A stretch of 64,000 nucleotides of DNA from Rhizorhapis suberifaciens (lineage in GTDB: Bacteria; Pseudomonadota; Alphaproteobacteria; Sphingomonadales; Sphingomonadaceae), in NCBI RefSeq assembly GCF_014200045.1, contig NZ_JACHOV010000005.1:1-64000 (forward strand), given 5' to 3'. The stretch's first letter is position 1. Every line of letters begins with the position of its first letter. The translations under genes were made by a program, and so were the position numbers. Positions 24,065 to 33,564 of this stretch are shown one piece after another. Below the pieces are notes generated by a model. It was not told the DNA's origin and did not search any database. It worked only from the letters and a program-made list of their open reading frames with translations.

Positions 24065-24679
24065 ATGACTGTCCAGCGCATCTCGATCTTCCCTTTAGCA
24101 GGTGCGCTGTTATTTCCGCGCATGCATTTGCCGCTGCACGTCTTTGAGCCGCGTTATCGGGCACTGGTAAGCGACGCAATGGCCCGTGACCGCAAGATCG
24201 GCATGATCCAGCCCCGTGGCCTGGGTGTGTCGCCACCCCTTTTCGACGTCGGCTGCCTCGGTCGCATTGCCGATGTCGAGGCGTTGGAGGACGGCAGGTT
24301 CAATATCGTGTTGGAGGGTATTGCTCGCTTCCATGTACTCAGGGAGTTGGACGTAACGACGTCTTTTCGCCAGATCGAGGCTGAACTGGAGAAGCAAGCG
24401 GGGGTGGAAGACGTGCTGGCCGGCATTGAGCGCGCCGCACTGGAGCAGGAGGCGCGGCGGTTCGCTGAGCTCCAGGGCTATACCGTCGACTGGAACGCCG
24501 TCGCCAGATTGGATGATGAGGCGCTGGTCAACGGAATTGCACAAATTGCTCCTTTTGACGCGGCCGCCAAACAGGCCCTGCTGGAAGCGGACAGCCTGAA
24601 GGGCCGTGCCGAACTGGTAATTCAACTGATGCAGTTCTTTGGACGTCATGACGGCGATGATCAGGCGACACTGCAATGA
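24065..24679 (+). CDS. LON substrate-binding (LAN) domain protein
   Basis: 204 residues made of one Lon N-terminal domain: [20 protein letters not shown] then [18 protein letters not shown] and [20 protein letters not shown]. The ATPase and protease domains of Lon are absent, as usual in this stand-alone family. The role is unclear; a substrate- or partner-binding adaptor is likely. It lies 15 nt after the CnoX-like gene and its stop overlaps the Trm112 gene start by four bases. Confidence 0.88.
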   Translation: MTVQRISIFPLAGALLFPRMHLPLHVFEPRYRALVSDAMARDRKIGMIQPRGLGVSPPLFDVGCLGRIADVEALEDGRFNIVLEGIARFHVLRELDVTTSFRQIEAELEKQAGVEDVLAGIERAALEQEARRFAELQGYTVDWNAVARLDDEALVNGIAQIAPFDAAAKQALLEADSLKGRAELVIQLMQFFGRHDGDDQATLQ

Positions 24680-24891
24680 GGAAGCCTGATCCGGAATTGT
24701 TGAGGATTTTGGTCTGTCCCCTGACACGCGGGCCGCTCCGCTATGACGAAGAAGCGCAGGAACTGATTTCCGAGCAGGCCGGATTGGCCTTTCCTATTCG
24801 CGATGGAGTTCCGGTCATGCTGGTGGAGGAGGCGCGGCGACTGGGCGAAGGACTGGGCGAAGAAGGTGCCTCAAAAGGACCACTGGCCTGA
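24676..24891 (+). CDS. Trm112 family protein
   Basis: 71 residues: [20 protein letters not shown] then [21 protein letters not shown]. This is the bacterial Trm112/YcaR fold; only one Cys (VCP) of the zinc site of the eukaryotic family is kept. Trm112 proteins act as activators of methyltransferases; the partner here is unknown. Its ATG overlaps the LON-domain stop (ATGA). Confidence 0.9.
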   Translation: MRKPDPELLRILVCPLTRGPLRYDEEAQELISEQAGLAFPIRDGVPVMLVEEARRLGEGLGEEGASKGPLA

Positions 24892-24926
24892 CATCCTTGC
24901 CGGACGCCAGGCCAGAAAGCGCGCCC

Positions 24927-25469
24927 CTACAGCGCTGCTTCGATAGCTTCCACAATCACCGGCGCGTCCGGGGCAACATCCGGAGCGAAGCGCGCGACGA
25001 TATTGCCCCCCCGATCAATCAGGAACTTTTCAAAGTTCCAGGTCACTTCCGGAATAGGATTTGGCGCAATACCAAAGCCCGAAAGCTTCTCCCGCATGGC
25101 GGCTCCGCCATCCGGCTGTGCGGCCGGAGCGGTGCGGATGAGCTCCGCATAAAATGGATGCTTGTCTTCGCCGGCAACGCTGATCTTGGAGAACATGGGA
25201 AATGTGACATCATAGGTGGTGGAACAGAATGTTGCGATATCCTCTTCCGTGCCCGGCTCCTGCCCCGCGAAATTATTGGCGGGAAATCCCAATATTGTGA
25301 AACCCTGCTCGTGATAACGTCGATATAGCGCTTCAAGCGCTTCATATTGCGGCGTCAAGCCGCATTTGGACGCAACATTGACGATCAGCGCCACTTGGCC
25401 CTCATAATCTCCCAGCGAAGCCTTTTCTCCCTTGATGGTGGTAAGGGGAATGTTGGTCAGTTCCGTCAT
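24927..25469 (-). CDS. Glutathione peroxidase family protein
   Basis: 180 residues from ATG 25,469. It has the catalytic Cys in NVASKCGLTPQYEALE, the FPANNFAGQEPG motif with the active-site Gln, and WNFEKFLID with the Trp and Asn of the tetrad. It reduces hydroperoxides using glutathione or thioredoxin in the cytoplasm. It is the last gene of a minus-strand series behind the UbiH-type gene, 39 nt away. Confidence 0.92.
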   Translation of the reverse strand: MTELTNIPLTTIKGEKASLGDYEGQVALIVNVASKCGLTPQYEALEALYRRYHEQGFTILGFPANNFAGQEPGTEEDIATFCSTTYDVTFPMFSKISVAGEDKHPFYAELIRTAPAAQPDGGAAMREKLSGFGIAPNPIPEVTWNFEKFLIDRGGNIVARFAPDVAPDAPVIVEAIEAAL

Positions 25470-25508
25470 TTCGCGTCTCCATGGATTGCAGGTCAATTGG
25501 ATTGCAGG

Positions 25509-26717
25509 TCAGAGGGTCAGTCCCTGCAGCAATTTGGGCACTTCACCCGATTCACCTCGCGCCTCACTCATAAACCGCTTTTTGAGGGGCGGCAGCTTGC
25601 CGATGATTCCCATTCCCGCCCGCCGAACCACGGAAGCGGCACCTCCGGGCAAGCCAAAAAGGCGGATCACGCTGTCGCTGATCCCTGACACCATCAGATT
25701 GTCGAGGCTGCGCCAGCGATCATACCGCTTGAGGAGCTGCGCATCGCCAGGATCCAGGCCAAGGCGCATCCCATCGACAAGCACCTCAGTCAGCGCGGCG
25801 ACATCGCGAAACCCAAGGTTCAACCCCTGCCCTGCCACCGGATGAATGCCGTGGCCTGCATCGCCCACCAACGCCAGCCGCGTATCGATGATCTTGGCAC
25901 TATGGTGAAAGCCAAGGGGAAAGCTGGAACGCGGCGCCGCCAGTTTGATTTCTCCCAGCAGCCCCCCCATGCGCCGGTGCATTTCAGCGACAAAGGCGCG
26001 CTCATTCAGCGAAAGCGTTGCGGCCGCCCGTTTTTTAGGCACAGTCCAGACGATGGCCGAGCGTGTTCCGGGCAGCATCGGCAGCATCGCGAAAGGTCCA
26101 TCGGTATGGAAGATTTCGAACGCCGTATTCTCATGGGGCTTTTCATGATGAATAGCAGTGATGATGGCTACTTCATTATAGTCCCACCTTGCGGCATTGA
26201 TGTGCGCCGCCTCCCGCGTGGGGGAGTTACGACCCTCCGCGGCGACCAGCAGCCGGCCGGACAGTAGCGTTCCATTCCCAAGGAACACTTGCACACCCTC
26301 TAAGCTTCGTTCAACGCGTTCTGGACGGGCGGGTATGTGAAGAGAAAGCGTTTTGGCTTCCCTTGACGCCGCACGAAGCGCAAGGCGCAGTTCGCGATTC
26401 TCGAACATGACCCCCAGAGGATCATCATCTTCATGGGTTTCGAAATCCAATGTGCCGGGTGACAGCCCATCGCTTACCCAGATTCTGCGGATCGGACAGC
26501 CTTTGCCTTCCAGGTGCCGGCCCACGCCGATGGCCTGGAGCAAGCGATAGCTTGAGCTGGAAATGGCCGAGACCCGGCCGTCGAAATCCGGCGCGACGGT
26601 TTTTTCCGGATCGACAGGATCGACCACGGCACAACTTATGCCATGGGTGTCCAGAGCGAGCGCCAAGGTCATTCCCGCCAGGCCGCCCCCGAGGATAATG
26701 ACGTCGTTATGTTGCAT
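25509..26717 (-). CDS. UbiH/UbiF/COQ6-type FAD-dependent monooxygenase
   Basis: 402 residues of the ubiquinone hydroxylase family. The FAD motif GGGLAGMTLALAL is at residues 11-23, the second FAD motif LVGDAGHGIHPVAGQGLNLG at about 283-302, and DFDGRVSAISSSSYRLL is the family's early motif. It should hydroxylate the ring of a polyprenyl-phenol intermediate in ubiquinone synthesis. Which position it hydroxylates (C1, C5 or C6) cannot be decided from sequence alone. Confidence 0.9.
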   Translation of the reverse strand: MQHNDVIILGGGLAGMTLALALDTHGISCAVVDPVDPEKTVAPDFDGRVSAISSSSYRLLQAIGVGRHLEGKGCPIRRIWVSDGLSPGTLDFETHEDDDPLGVMFENRELRLALRAASREAKTLSLHIPARPERVERSLEGVQVFLGNGTLLSGRLLVAAEGRNSPTREAAHINAARWDYNEVAIITAIHHEKPHENTAFEIFHTDGPFAMLPMLPGTRSAIVWTVPKKRAAATLSLNERAFVAEMHRRMGGLLGEIKLAAPRSSFPLGFHHSAKIIDTRLALVGDAGHGIHPVAGQGLNLGFRDVAALTEVLVDGMRLGLDPGDAQLLKRYDRWRSLDNLMVSGISDSVIRLFGLPGGAASVVRRAGMGIIGKLPPLKKRFMSEARGESGEVPKLLQGLTL

Positions 26718-26832
26718 GTCGCTCCCATCCCGGTACTAAAAATTTGCCCCCTATGTAGGGGGACGGAAGGATCATGGAAAGCGATCCAGCTGGTGGAGCC
26801 CCGCTTAATCGGAAGCGAGGCTCCAGCACTAG

Positions 26833-27555
26833 TTAATACATATGCTGACCGCCATTCAGCGATAGCGTTGACCCGGTGATAAACCCGGCATCCTCTGCAC
26901 ACAGGAAAGCGACGCCGCGCGCAATTTCTTCCGCATGTCCCAAGCGGCCAACGGGGATCTTGGCTATGATTTTTTCAAGCACCGGCTCTGGGACGGCCGC
27001 CACCATATCCGTGTCGATATAGCCAGGGGCAACGGCGTTGACGGTGATACCGGACTTGGCGCCTTCCTGCGCCAGCGCCTTGGTAAGACCGTGAATGCCG
27101 GATTTGGCCGCAGCATAATTGACCTGGCCATATTGGCCGGCCTGCCCATTAATGGAGCCGATATTGACGATGCGTCCCCAACCCCGTTCGCGCATGCCGG
27201 GGAAGCAAGCCTTTGCCATATTAAAGCAACCGCCCAGGTTCACGCGGATCACTTCATTCCAATCATCGAAACTCATCTTCAGCAATATGCCGTCGCGGGT
27301 AATGCCTGCGTTGTTGACGACAATGTCCACAGGTCCCAATTCATCGCTGATCTGAGCGCAACCGTCCTGGCAAGCGCCGAAATCTCCAACATCCCATCGA
27401 TAGCTCTTTATGCCGGTTCTTTCCGAAAAAGCCGCAGCCTTCTCGACATTGCCGGCATAGTTGGCCGCGACCGTTATTCCCATGTCCCTCAGCGCCAGGC
27501 TGATCGCTTCGCCAATTCCCCGGGTCCCGCCGGTTACTACTGCTACTCTGGTCAT
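26833..27555 (-). CDS. phbB: Acetoacetyl-CoA reductase
   Basis: 240 residues from ATG 27,555. It is an SDR with TGGTRGIG at residues 8-15, NNAG near 86, Ser in VNIGSINGQAGQYGQVNYAA and the YxxxK pair just after. GQAGQYGQ(V/T)NY and GYIDTDMV are typical of PhbB rather than FabG. It reduces acetoacetyl-CoA to (R)-3-hydroxybutyryl-CoA with NADPH for polyhydroxybutyrate synthesis. No other PHB gene is adjacent. It is probably in the minus-strand series after hemH, 32 nt away. Confidence 0.92.
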   Translation of the reverse strand: MTRVAVVTGGTRGIGEAISLALRDMGITVAANYAGNVEKAAAFSERTGIKSYRWDVGDFGACQDGCAQISDELGPVDIVVNNAGITRDGILLKMSFDDWNEVIRVNLGGCFNMAKACFPGMRERGWGRIVNIGSINGQAGQYGQVNYAAAKSGIHGLTKALAQEGAKSGITVNAVAPGYIDTDMVAAVPEPVLEKIIAKIPVGRLGHAEEIARGVAFLCAEDAGFITGSTLSLNGGQHMY

Positions 27556-27587
27556 GGGTTTCTCCTTCGACAAAAAGTCAGGCCGCC

Positions 27588-28595
27588 TTATCGGCGCGGC
27601 CACCAGCCGGACAGTTCGCGACCCAGAATCTTGCCATACATGACGATAGCTTCCTCCTCTGCGTTTAGACAGGGGAGGAAAGCGAATTTTTCTCCACCGT
27701 TTCGCAAAAAAATCTCCTCCGCCCTAAGGGCAATTTCTTCAAGCGTTTCAATGCAATCGGCGCTAAAGCCGGGAGTCGTTACAGCAATATGACGGACCCC
27801 CTGCTTGGCCAGTTGGACGATGATGGCGTCCGTTGCGGGGGTTAGCCATTTGGCTCTTCCAAAACGGGACTGGAAACTCACCATAAGCTCTCGCCCCAAC
27901 GCCTGGCTCAGCAGCCGTGCGGTCTTCTGGCAATGGCAATGATAAGGATCGCCAAGGTCGAGCGTGCGTTGGGGCATGCCGTGGAAGCTCGCCAGCAGCA
28001 CCTCCGGCGTGAAATCCAGCGCGGCAAGTTGCCTTTCGATAAGCGACCTCAACGCACCGATATAGGCCGGATCGTCATGATAGGGCGGAAGCGTGCGGAT
28101 CGCCGGTTGCCGTCGCATGGTTCCAAGCACGCGATAAACCTCATCCTGAACGCTTGCCGTAGTCGCCGCGCAATATTGGGGATAGAGTGGCGCAATGAGG
28201 ATGCGGTCGCACCCGGCCTTTGCCATTTCGCCCAAGCGGCTTTCGATGGAGGGATTGCCATAGCGCATAGCCCAATCGACGATCAGGTCCTCGCCCATAT
28301 GAGCTTGCAGCGCCTCTGCCTGGTCGCGCGTGATCGTCGCCAAGGGCGAACCTTCGGGACCCCAAATTTGCGCATAGGCATGGGCCGATTTTTTCGGCCG
28401 GACGTTCAAAATGATGCCGCGAAGAATCGGCTGCCACAGCAAGGGAGGAATTTCTATCACGCGCGGGTCGGACAGGAATTGCCGCAGATAGCGCTTCACC
28501 GCTTGTGGCTCCGGCGCGTCGGGCGTGCCCAGATTGATGAGCAGCAATCCGGTCTTCGACAAAGGAGTTTGAGGGTGATTGTCAGGAAGCGCCAA
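27588..28595 (-). CDS. hemH: Ferrochelatase
   Basis: 335 residues: GLLLINLGTPDAPEPQAVKR at the N-terminus, LIVDWAMRYGNPSIE and the signature LLASFHGMPQRTLDLGDPYH with the catalytic His, then FSADCIETLEEI with the conserved Glu. It inserts Fe2+ into protoporphyrin IX in the last step of heme synthesis. It starts three bases after the stop of the molybdoenzyme gene, so the two are probably cotranscribed. Confidence 0.95.
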   Translation of the reverse strand: MALPDNHPQTPLSKTGLLLINLGTPDAPEPQAVKRYLRQFLSDPRVIEIPPLLWQPILRGIILNVRPKKSAHAYAQIWGPEGSPLATITRDQAEALQAHMGEDLIVDWAMRYGNPSIESRLGEMAKAGCDRILIAPLYPQYCAATTASVQDEVYRVLGTMRRQPAIRTLPPYHDDPAYIGALRSLIERQLAALDFTPEVLLASFHGMPQRTLDLGDPYHCHCQKTARLLSQALGRELMVSFQSRFGRAKWLTPATDAIIVQLAKQGVRHIAVTTPGFSADCIETLEEIALRAEEIFLRNGGEKFAFLPCLNAEEEAIVMYGKILGRELSGWWPRR

Positions 28596-28598
28596 TTA

Positions 28599-30857
28599 TC
28601 ATTTTCCAAGCAGGGGAAGCGTTCGGAAACGCTCCCCGGTTACTGTGAACAGAGCATTGGCTATTGCCGGGGCCATGGCCGGCACACCGACCTCCCCCAC
28701 GCCGCCTGCATCTTCGCGGCTGCGGATAAATTCGACAGTGATCTCTCCAACATCAGCAAGACGCGGCAGATTCAAATCGCCAAGCCGCATTTTCCTGGGC
28801 ATGCCGCGCCTGTAGGGCGTCACGCCCCCTAGCGCGGACGTAAGTCCGAAAATCAAGCCGCCCTCGATCTGCTGTCGGGCAATGTCGGGATTGACGTGCA
28901 TGCCGCAATCCACCGCGGCCACGATCCGGCCAACGCTCAACCGGTTTGCCGCCAAGCTCGCTTCGACCACTATGGCGATATGGCTGCCCGACATGCTGTG
29001 ACAGGCTATACCCTGCCCGCTACCGGCAATTCCGCCTTGCCAGCCGCCGAGCGCCGCCGCCGTAGAAAGGCAGTGTGCAAGACGCGGGTTGTTGCTCAGC
29101 ATCTGCATGCGGAAAGACATGGGTTCGACGCCGGAAATCTTTGCCAGTTCGTCGATGAAGCATTCGTTGAAAAAGGCCGAGTAATGATCGGCATTGCTCC
29201 GCCAGCGACCCGAAGGCAGCCCGACGTCCACTGGATAATGATCTACGGCAAGAGCGCCCATGCTGTAGGCAGGAACAAGACCCGATATGGCCGCCCGCTC
29301 TGCCGTCCTACCCCCCCTTGCCCTCGCTTCATGCGGCAGGACGCCGTCCGCCATTCGCGCCCATGTCTCGGTAAGAGTTGAAGGCGCGGCAACTTTGGCG
29401 GACCAACCTTCGATAAAGCCGCCGCGTCCCAATTTTGCGGCCATGCGAGCATGAGCGGGGGGACGTGGGCGGTCGTGGATAATATCCTCCGCCCTAGACC
29501 AGAGCAGCTGTACCGGCCGGTTCATTTCGCGGGAGATGACTGCCGCCTGCGCGGCCGCTTCGGCCTCCATCTTTCTGCCGAACGATCCCCCGGCAAGCAT
29601 TGGATAAACCACGACCTCTTTCTCGGACAGGCCGAGCGCCCGCGCCACTGCCGCACGGGTGAAGGCAGGGGCCTGCGTCGCGATCCACACTTCCGCCTCC
29701 CCGTCATGGACATGGGCGGTCGCCGCCATCGGCTCCATCGCAAGGTGGAGCGCGGGAGCCACTTGATACTCGCTGGCGACGATCTGCGCTCCGTCGAATA
29801 TCGCCTCCAAATCTCCTTCATGAACGAAACGTTCGCCCTCACCGCCATCCAGCGCCGCTTCCAGCGACTGTTCAATGAAGCTGTTGTCGATCAGCCGTCC
29901 TTCCATGGTGAACAGCGGATCGAGCAGATCAAGCGCCTTGTTCGCTGCCCACCAGTTGCTGCCCGTGACCGCCACCCAGCGTTCCTGCTTGATGACCTTC
30001 AGAAAACCCGCGACTTTTTTTGCCTCGGCCTCGTTGAAGGACTTGAGCGTCGCATTGCCGATCGGCCCTTGCCTTATGGATGCGAACACCATACCCGGCA
30101 GGCGGACATCGGCAGCATAATTGGCCGATCCGTCAATTTTGGAAGGAACGTCCAGGCGCGGCAGGTCACGTCCTACCAGGTCATCATCTGATTTGGGGCG
30201 TAGCGGCAACAGGTCAGGTGCATCATATTCCGCCGCCTCGGCCGCCAATTCGCCAAAGCGCAGCTTCTGATCACCCAGCACGACGAAACCATCCTTCGTG
30301 TCGCACGCTTCCCAGTCCACATCCCAACGCGCCGCCGCCGCCTTGCACAGCAGCACCCTGGCTGCCGCGCCCGCCTCACGATAGCTCCCCGCGAACATGC
30401 GCAGCGAAGTGGATCCTCCGGTCAGCATCACCGAATTGCGGATGGCATATTGACGCACCGCCCAATCGCCAGCCCTGCCCATCAGGGTGGGCATGTCGTT
30501 GCCGAGCCATTCTCCTGCAAGCAGGGTGTTGGCGTATATGGGGCTAATGGGAGCGGGCTGCACCGCAACCGTTCGCCAATCCGCGCCAAGTTCGTCCGCC
30601 AATATCTGCGGCAGGACAGTATAAACCCCCTGCCCCAGTTCCGCCTGCGGGACGATTACGACGACCTGTCCGTCGCGCCCGATTTTCAGAAAGGCGTTCA
30701 TGACATGCTCGCCTTCGGCGGCATTGAGATTGGGCGAATAGCTGCGCGGCCAAAGCGCCCAGGCTATTAAAAGGCCAACGCCCGCGCCGCCGCCGATAAC
30801 TATGCTTCGGCGGCTGACCCCCCCACATTTTTCGTCATTGCCCCGCACGCGCGTCAT
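28599..30857 (-). CDS. Molybdopterin-binding aldehyde/isoquinoline oxidoreductase large subunit (IorB-like), Tat-exported
   Basis: 752 residues. The N-terminus SRRSIVIGGGAGVGLLIAWA is a twin-arginine signal followed by a hydrophobic stretch, so the enzyme is likely periplasmic. The body is the xanthine dehydrogenase-type large subunit split in two as in IorB: QAELGQGVYTVLPQILADEL and PMLAGGSFGRKMEAEAAAQA at the molybdopterin site, and the catalytic Glu722 in GVGEVGVPAMAPA. IorB normally works with a small [2Fe-2S] subunit (IorA) and often a cytochrome c; neither gene is adjacent. The physiological substrate is unknown. The hemH coupling is conspicuous but may be incidental. Confidence 0.87.
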   Translation of the reverse strand: MTRVRGNDEKCGGVSRRSIVIGGGAGVGLLIAWALWPRSYSPNLNAAEGEHVMNAFLKIGRDGQVVVIVPQAELGQGVYTVLPQILADELGADWRTVAVQPAPISPIYANTLLAGEWLGNDMPTLMGRAGDWAVRQYAIRNSVMLTGGSTSLRMFAGSYREAGAAARVLLCKAAAARWDVDWEACDTKDGFVVLGDQKLRFGELAAEAAEYDAPDLLPLRPKSDDDLVGRDLPRLDVPSKIDGSANYAADVRLPGMVFASIRQGPIGNATLKSFNEAEAKKVAGFLKVIKQERWVAVTGSNWWAANKALDLLDPLFTMEGRLIDNSFIEQSLEAALDGGEGERFVHEGDLEAIFDGAQIVASEYQVAPALHLAMEPMAATAHVHDGEAEVWIATQAPAFTRAAVARALGLSEKEVVVYPMLAGGSFGRKMEAEAAAQAAVISREMNRPVQLLWSRAEDIIHDRPRPPAHARMAAKLGRGGFIEGWSAKVAAPSTLTETWARMADGVLPHEARARGGRTAERAAISGLVPAYSMGALAVDHYPVDVGLPSGRWRSNADHYSAFFNECFIDELAKISGVEPMSFRMQMLSNNPRLAHCLSTAAALGGWQGGIAGSGQGIACHSMSGSHIAIVVEASLAANRLSVGRIVAAVDCGMHVNPDIARQQIEGGLIFGLTSALGGVTPYRRGMPRKMRLGDLNLPRLADVGEITVEFIRSREDAGGVGEVGVPAMAPAIANALFTVTGERFRTLPLLGK

Positions 30858-30933
30858 GCCGGTGTGATAGAGGGGGAAGCGGCGGGGTGGAAGAGGCGAA
30901 CTTTCTCGAAAGGAGGATTTTTGATCCCAACGT

Positions 30934-31365
30934 TCAACCTTCGACCGGCGCTATGCCAAGCCTTGGTATTTCCACCTTCGGGCAACGATTCATCACCACC
31001 TTGAGGCCAGCTCTCTCTGCACGCGCCGCCGCATCATCATTGATGACGCCGATCTGCATCCAGACCGCCTTTGCCCCGATTGCAATGGCAGCGTCCACCG
31101 CTTCTCCGGCAGCATCGCTCCTGCGGAAAATGTCGACCATATCAATGGGGACGCCGATCTGATCCAGACTGGCCCAAATGAATTCGCCATGCACATGTTC
31201 GCCCGCAATCAGTGGATTGACTGGCAGTACACGATAACCCTGCTTCTGGAGGAAAGCCATTACGCCATAGCTGGGCCGCATCGGATCGTCCGATGCGCCA
31301 ATCATGGCGATGGTGCGCGTTTCACGCAAAAGCTGCGCAATGTCTCCGTCACGGCTCAAGGGCAT
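30934..31365 (-). CDS. CoA-binding (YccU-like) protein
   Basis: 143 residues from ATG 31,365; an upstream start at 31,401 is possible. A Rossmann-like CoA-binding domain: IAMIGASDDPMRPSYGVMAF then GYRVLPVNPLIAGEHVHGE and VDMVDIFRRSDAAGEAVDAA, with WMQIGVINDDAAARAERAGL and the ending NRCPKVEIPRL. Cytoplasmic; the physiological role of this family is unknown. Confidence 0.88.
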   Translation of the reverse strand: MPLSRDGDIAQLLRETRTIAMIGASDDPMRPSYGVMAFLQKQGYRVLPVNPLIAGEHVHGEFIWASLDQIGVPIDMVDIFRRSDAAGEAVDAAIAIGAKAVWMQIGVINDDAAARAERAGLKVVMNRCPKVEIPRLGIAPVEG

Positions 31366-31424
31366 AAGGCTTCTCCTTTGCGCAACAAGATAGGAACGCA
31401 ATTGCCGCCTTCCACCTGTTGGGC

Positions 31425-32393
31425 TCAGCGCCGTCTATTCTCCATCCACCGAGCGACCTTCTCGGCAACCGCCATAAAGGGTGCAGCTTCGGGATCGTCC
31501 GAGGCGGCGGGCGGCTCTCCGGCGTCCGAGGCGCGGCGAATGGCGATGTCCAACGGAATACGGCCCAGAAAAGGCATTCCCATGGTGCTGGCCGCGGCTT
31601 CGGCTCCGCCCGTCCCAAAAGGATCCGACACTTCGCCGCAATGGGGACAGGCATAGCCCGCCATATTTTCAACAAGGCCGATCATCGGAATATCGGCTTG
31701 TTCGAAGAGGTTGACGGCGCGGGTCGCGTCGATCAGCGCCAGATCCTGCGGCGTGGAAACAATGATAACCCCCTCGGGCTTGTGCTTCGACATCATCGAT
31801 AGCTGCACATCGCCGGTGCCGGGAGGAAGGTCGACGACAAGAACGTCTATGTCGCCCCATTGGGCGTCGATCAACTGAGTGAGGGCATTGCTTGCCATCG
31901 GGCCGCGCCAAGCGATCGCCTGGCCGGGCTTGGCCAGCTGACCCATGGACAGCATCGGCACCCCATAAGCGTTGGGAACGGGTACGAGCTTCTTGTCCTC
32001 GGCCTGCGGCTTTACTCCCTCGCTGCCGAGTAGCCGGGGTTGTGAGGGGCCATAAATATCGGCGTCGACCAGCCCCACATTCTGCCCCAAACGCTTCAAG
32101 GCGATGGCCAGATTGGTCGCCAGTGTGGATTTTCCAACGCCCCCTTTACCGCTTCCGACCGCGATCAGGCGCATAACCTTCTTTTCCGCCGTCATGGCGA
32201 TCCGCACTTCGTTAATGGCTTCAACGGATTTCATCTGACCGCGAATGCCCGCCTCCAGCACTTCGCGCTGCATGGGACTTAGGCCAGTGACGTCAAGGAC
32301 AAGGCTCAGTACGCCATCCTTTAGGCGGGTGGCGCTCGTGCGGCCCTTGCCCGCTGTTTGCAGTAGTTCTTCGATGTGGTTCAAGTCAGTCAT
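31425..32393 (-). CDS. Mrp/NBP35 family ATP-binding Fe-S carrier
   Basis: 322 residues. The N-terminal DUF59-type segment is followed by the deviant Walker A GSGKGGVGKST (80-90), DADIYGPSQP, DVLVVDLPPGTGD and the CxxC in YACPHCGE near 255. It carries or transfers Fe-S clusters (ApbC/Mrp group). It is divergent from hflK, 70 nt away. Confidence 0.92.
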   Translation of the reverse strand: MTDLNHIEELLQTAGKGRTSATRLKDGVLSLVLDVTGLSPMQREVLEAGIRGQMKSVEAINEVRIAMTAEKKVMRLIAVGSGKGGVGKSTLATNLAIALKRLGQNVGLVDADIYGPSQPRLLGSEGVKPQAEDKKLVPVPNAYGVPMLSMGQLAKPGQAIAWRGPMASNALTQLIDAQWGDIDVLVVDLPPGTGDVQLSMMSKHKPEGVIIVSTPQDLALIDATRAVNLFEQADIPMIGLVENMAGYACPHCGEVSDPFGTGGAEAAASTMGMPFLGRIPLDIAIRRASDAGEPPAASDDPEAAPFMAVAEKVARWMENRRR

Positions 32394-32463
32394 GGCGGCG
32401 GCATAGTGGAATATCGTGGCAAAGGCACTGTTTTTCCATGGCGCGGCTTCCTATACAGGGGGC

Positions 32464-33564
32464 ATGATGAAAATTTCCGGGTGGATGGCGCAGATCGGCG
32501 CCGCGATGAGCGAGGGTGGACCGTGGGGCGGGCGCGGAAGCGGCGGTTCGGGGGGCGATGGCGATGAAGGATCGGGTGGCAAAGGGCCCCGTAATCCTTG
32601 GAGCCAGCCTCCACGCGGTAGCCGTCAACCTGGCCGAGGCCCGTCCGCGCTCGACGAATTGCTGCGGCGCGGCCGGGAAGGTTTTGGCGGCGGACTGCCG
32701 CAACGTCCGGATACCAAACAGCTCTGGCCGATCCTTGCCGTCTTGTTTGTAGTCATATGGATTGCGCTCACCAGTGTTCACCGTATCGGCCCGCAGGAAC
32801 GCGGCGTGCTGACGCGGTTGGGAAGCTATGCGGGAACGATGCGCCCCGGCATTAGCCTGAGCCTCCCCGCGCCCTTTGATTCGGTCACGGCGGTGGATGT
32901 GGAGGAAATCCGGACTATCAACATTCCTTCGGGCGCAGGTGAAAAGCTGGTGCTGACGGGCGATCAGAATATCGTGGACCTCGCCTATTCCGTCCGCTGG
33001 AATATTCGTGACGCAGCGCTTTACAAGTTTCAGTTGGCCGATCCCGACGAAACCATCCGCGAAGTGGCCGAGTCCGCCATGCGATCCGTCGTCGCCACGG
33101 TTTCACTGAACGATACCATCGGATCCGGCCGCACCGAGATAGAGCAGCGCGTGCAGCAGCGAATGCAGGAAATTCTCGACGACTATCGCTCCGGTATATT
33201 GGTGCAGGGCGTCGCAATCAAACAGGCAGACCCGCCCGAGGCTGTGAACGACGCCTTCAAGGAAGTGTCCGCCGCTCAGCAAACGGCACAGACCTATATG
33301 AACGAGGCACGCGCCTATGCCCAGCAACTGACCGCCAAAGCACAGGGCGAGGCAGCATCTTTTGACAAGGTGTACTCCGAATATAAGCTCGCGCCGGAGG
33401 TCACTCGCCGCCGTATGTATTATGAAACCATGGAAGAAGTGCTCGCCAACGTTGACAAGACCGTTGTCGAGGCGGGAGGCGTCACACCTTATCTTCCCCT
33501 TCCCGAAATCCGGAAACGCGCGCAGCAGGCAACGCCTGCCGGCACGGAAGGAGCGCAGCAATGA
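32464..33564 (+). CDS. hflK: FtsH protease activity modulator HflK
   Basis: About 366 residues from ATG 32,464; an upstream ATG at 32,416 is less likely. A Gly/Pro-rich cytoplasmic head is followed by a single membrane segment (LWPILAVLFVVIWIAL) and an SPFH/band-7 domain (VDVEEIRTINIPSGAGEKLV, LTGDQNIVDLAYSVRW) with a coiled coil rich in Ala and Gln (AYAQQLTAKAQGEAA). With HflC it forms a large membrane cage around FtsH. Its stop overlaps hflC by four bases. Confidence 0.94.
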   Translation: MMKISGWMAQIGAAMSEGGPWGGRGSGGSGGDGDEGSGGKGPRNPWSQPPRGSRQPGRGPSALDELLRRGREGFGGGLPQRPDTKQLWPILAVLFVVIWIALTSVHRIGPQERGVLTRLGSYAGTMRPGISLSLPAPFDSVTAVDVEEIRTINIPSGAGEKLVLTGDQNIVDLAYSVRWNIRDAALYKFQLADPDETIREVAESAMRSVVATVSLNDTIGSGRTEIEQRVQQRMQEILDDYRSGILVQGVAIKQADPPEAVNDAFKEVSAAQQTAQTYMNEARAYAQQLTAKAQGEAASFDKVYSEYKLAPEVTRRRMYYETMEEVLANVDKTVVEAGGVTPYLPLPEIRKRAQQATPAGTEGAQQ

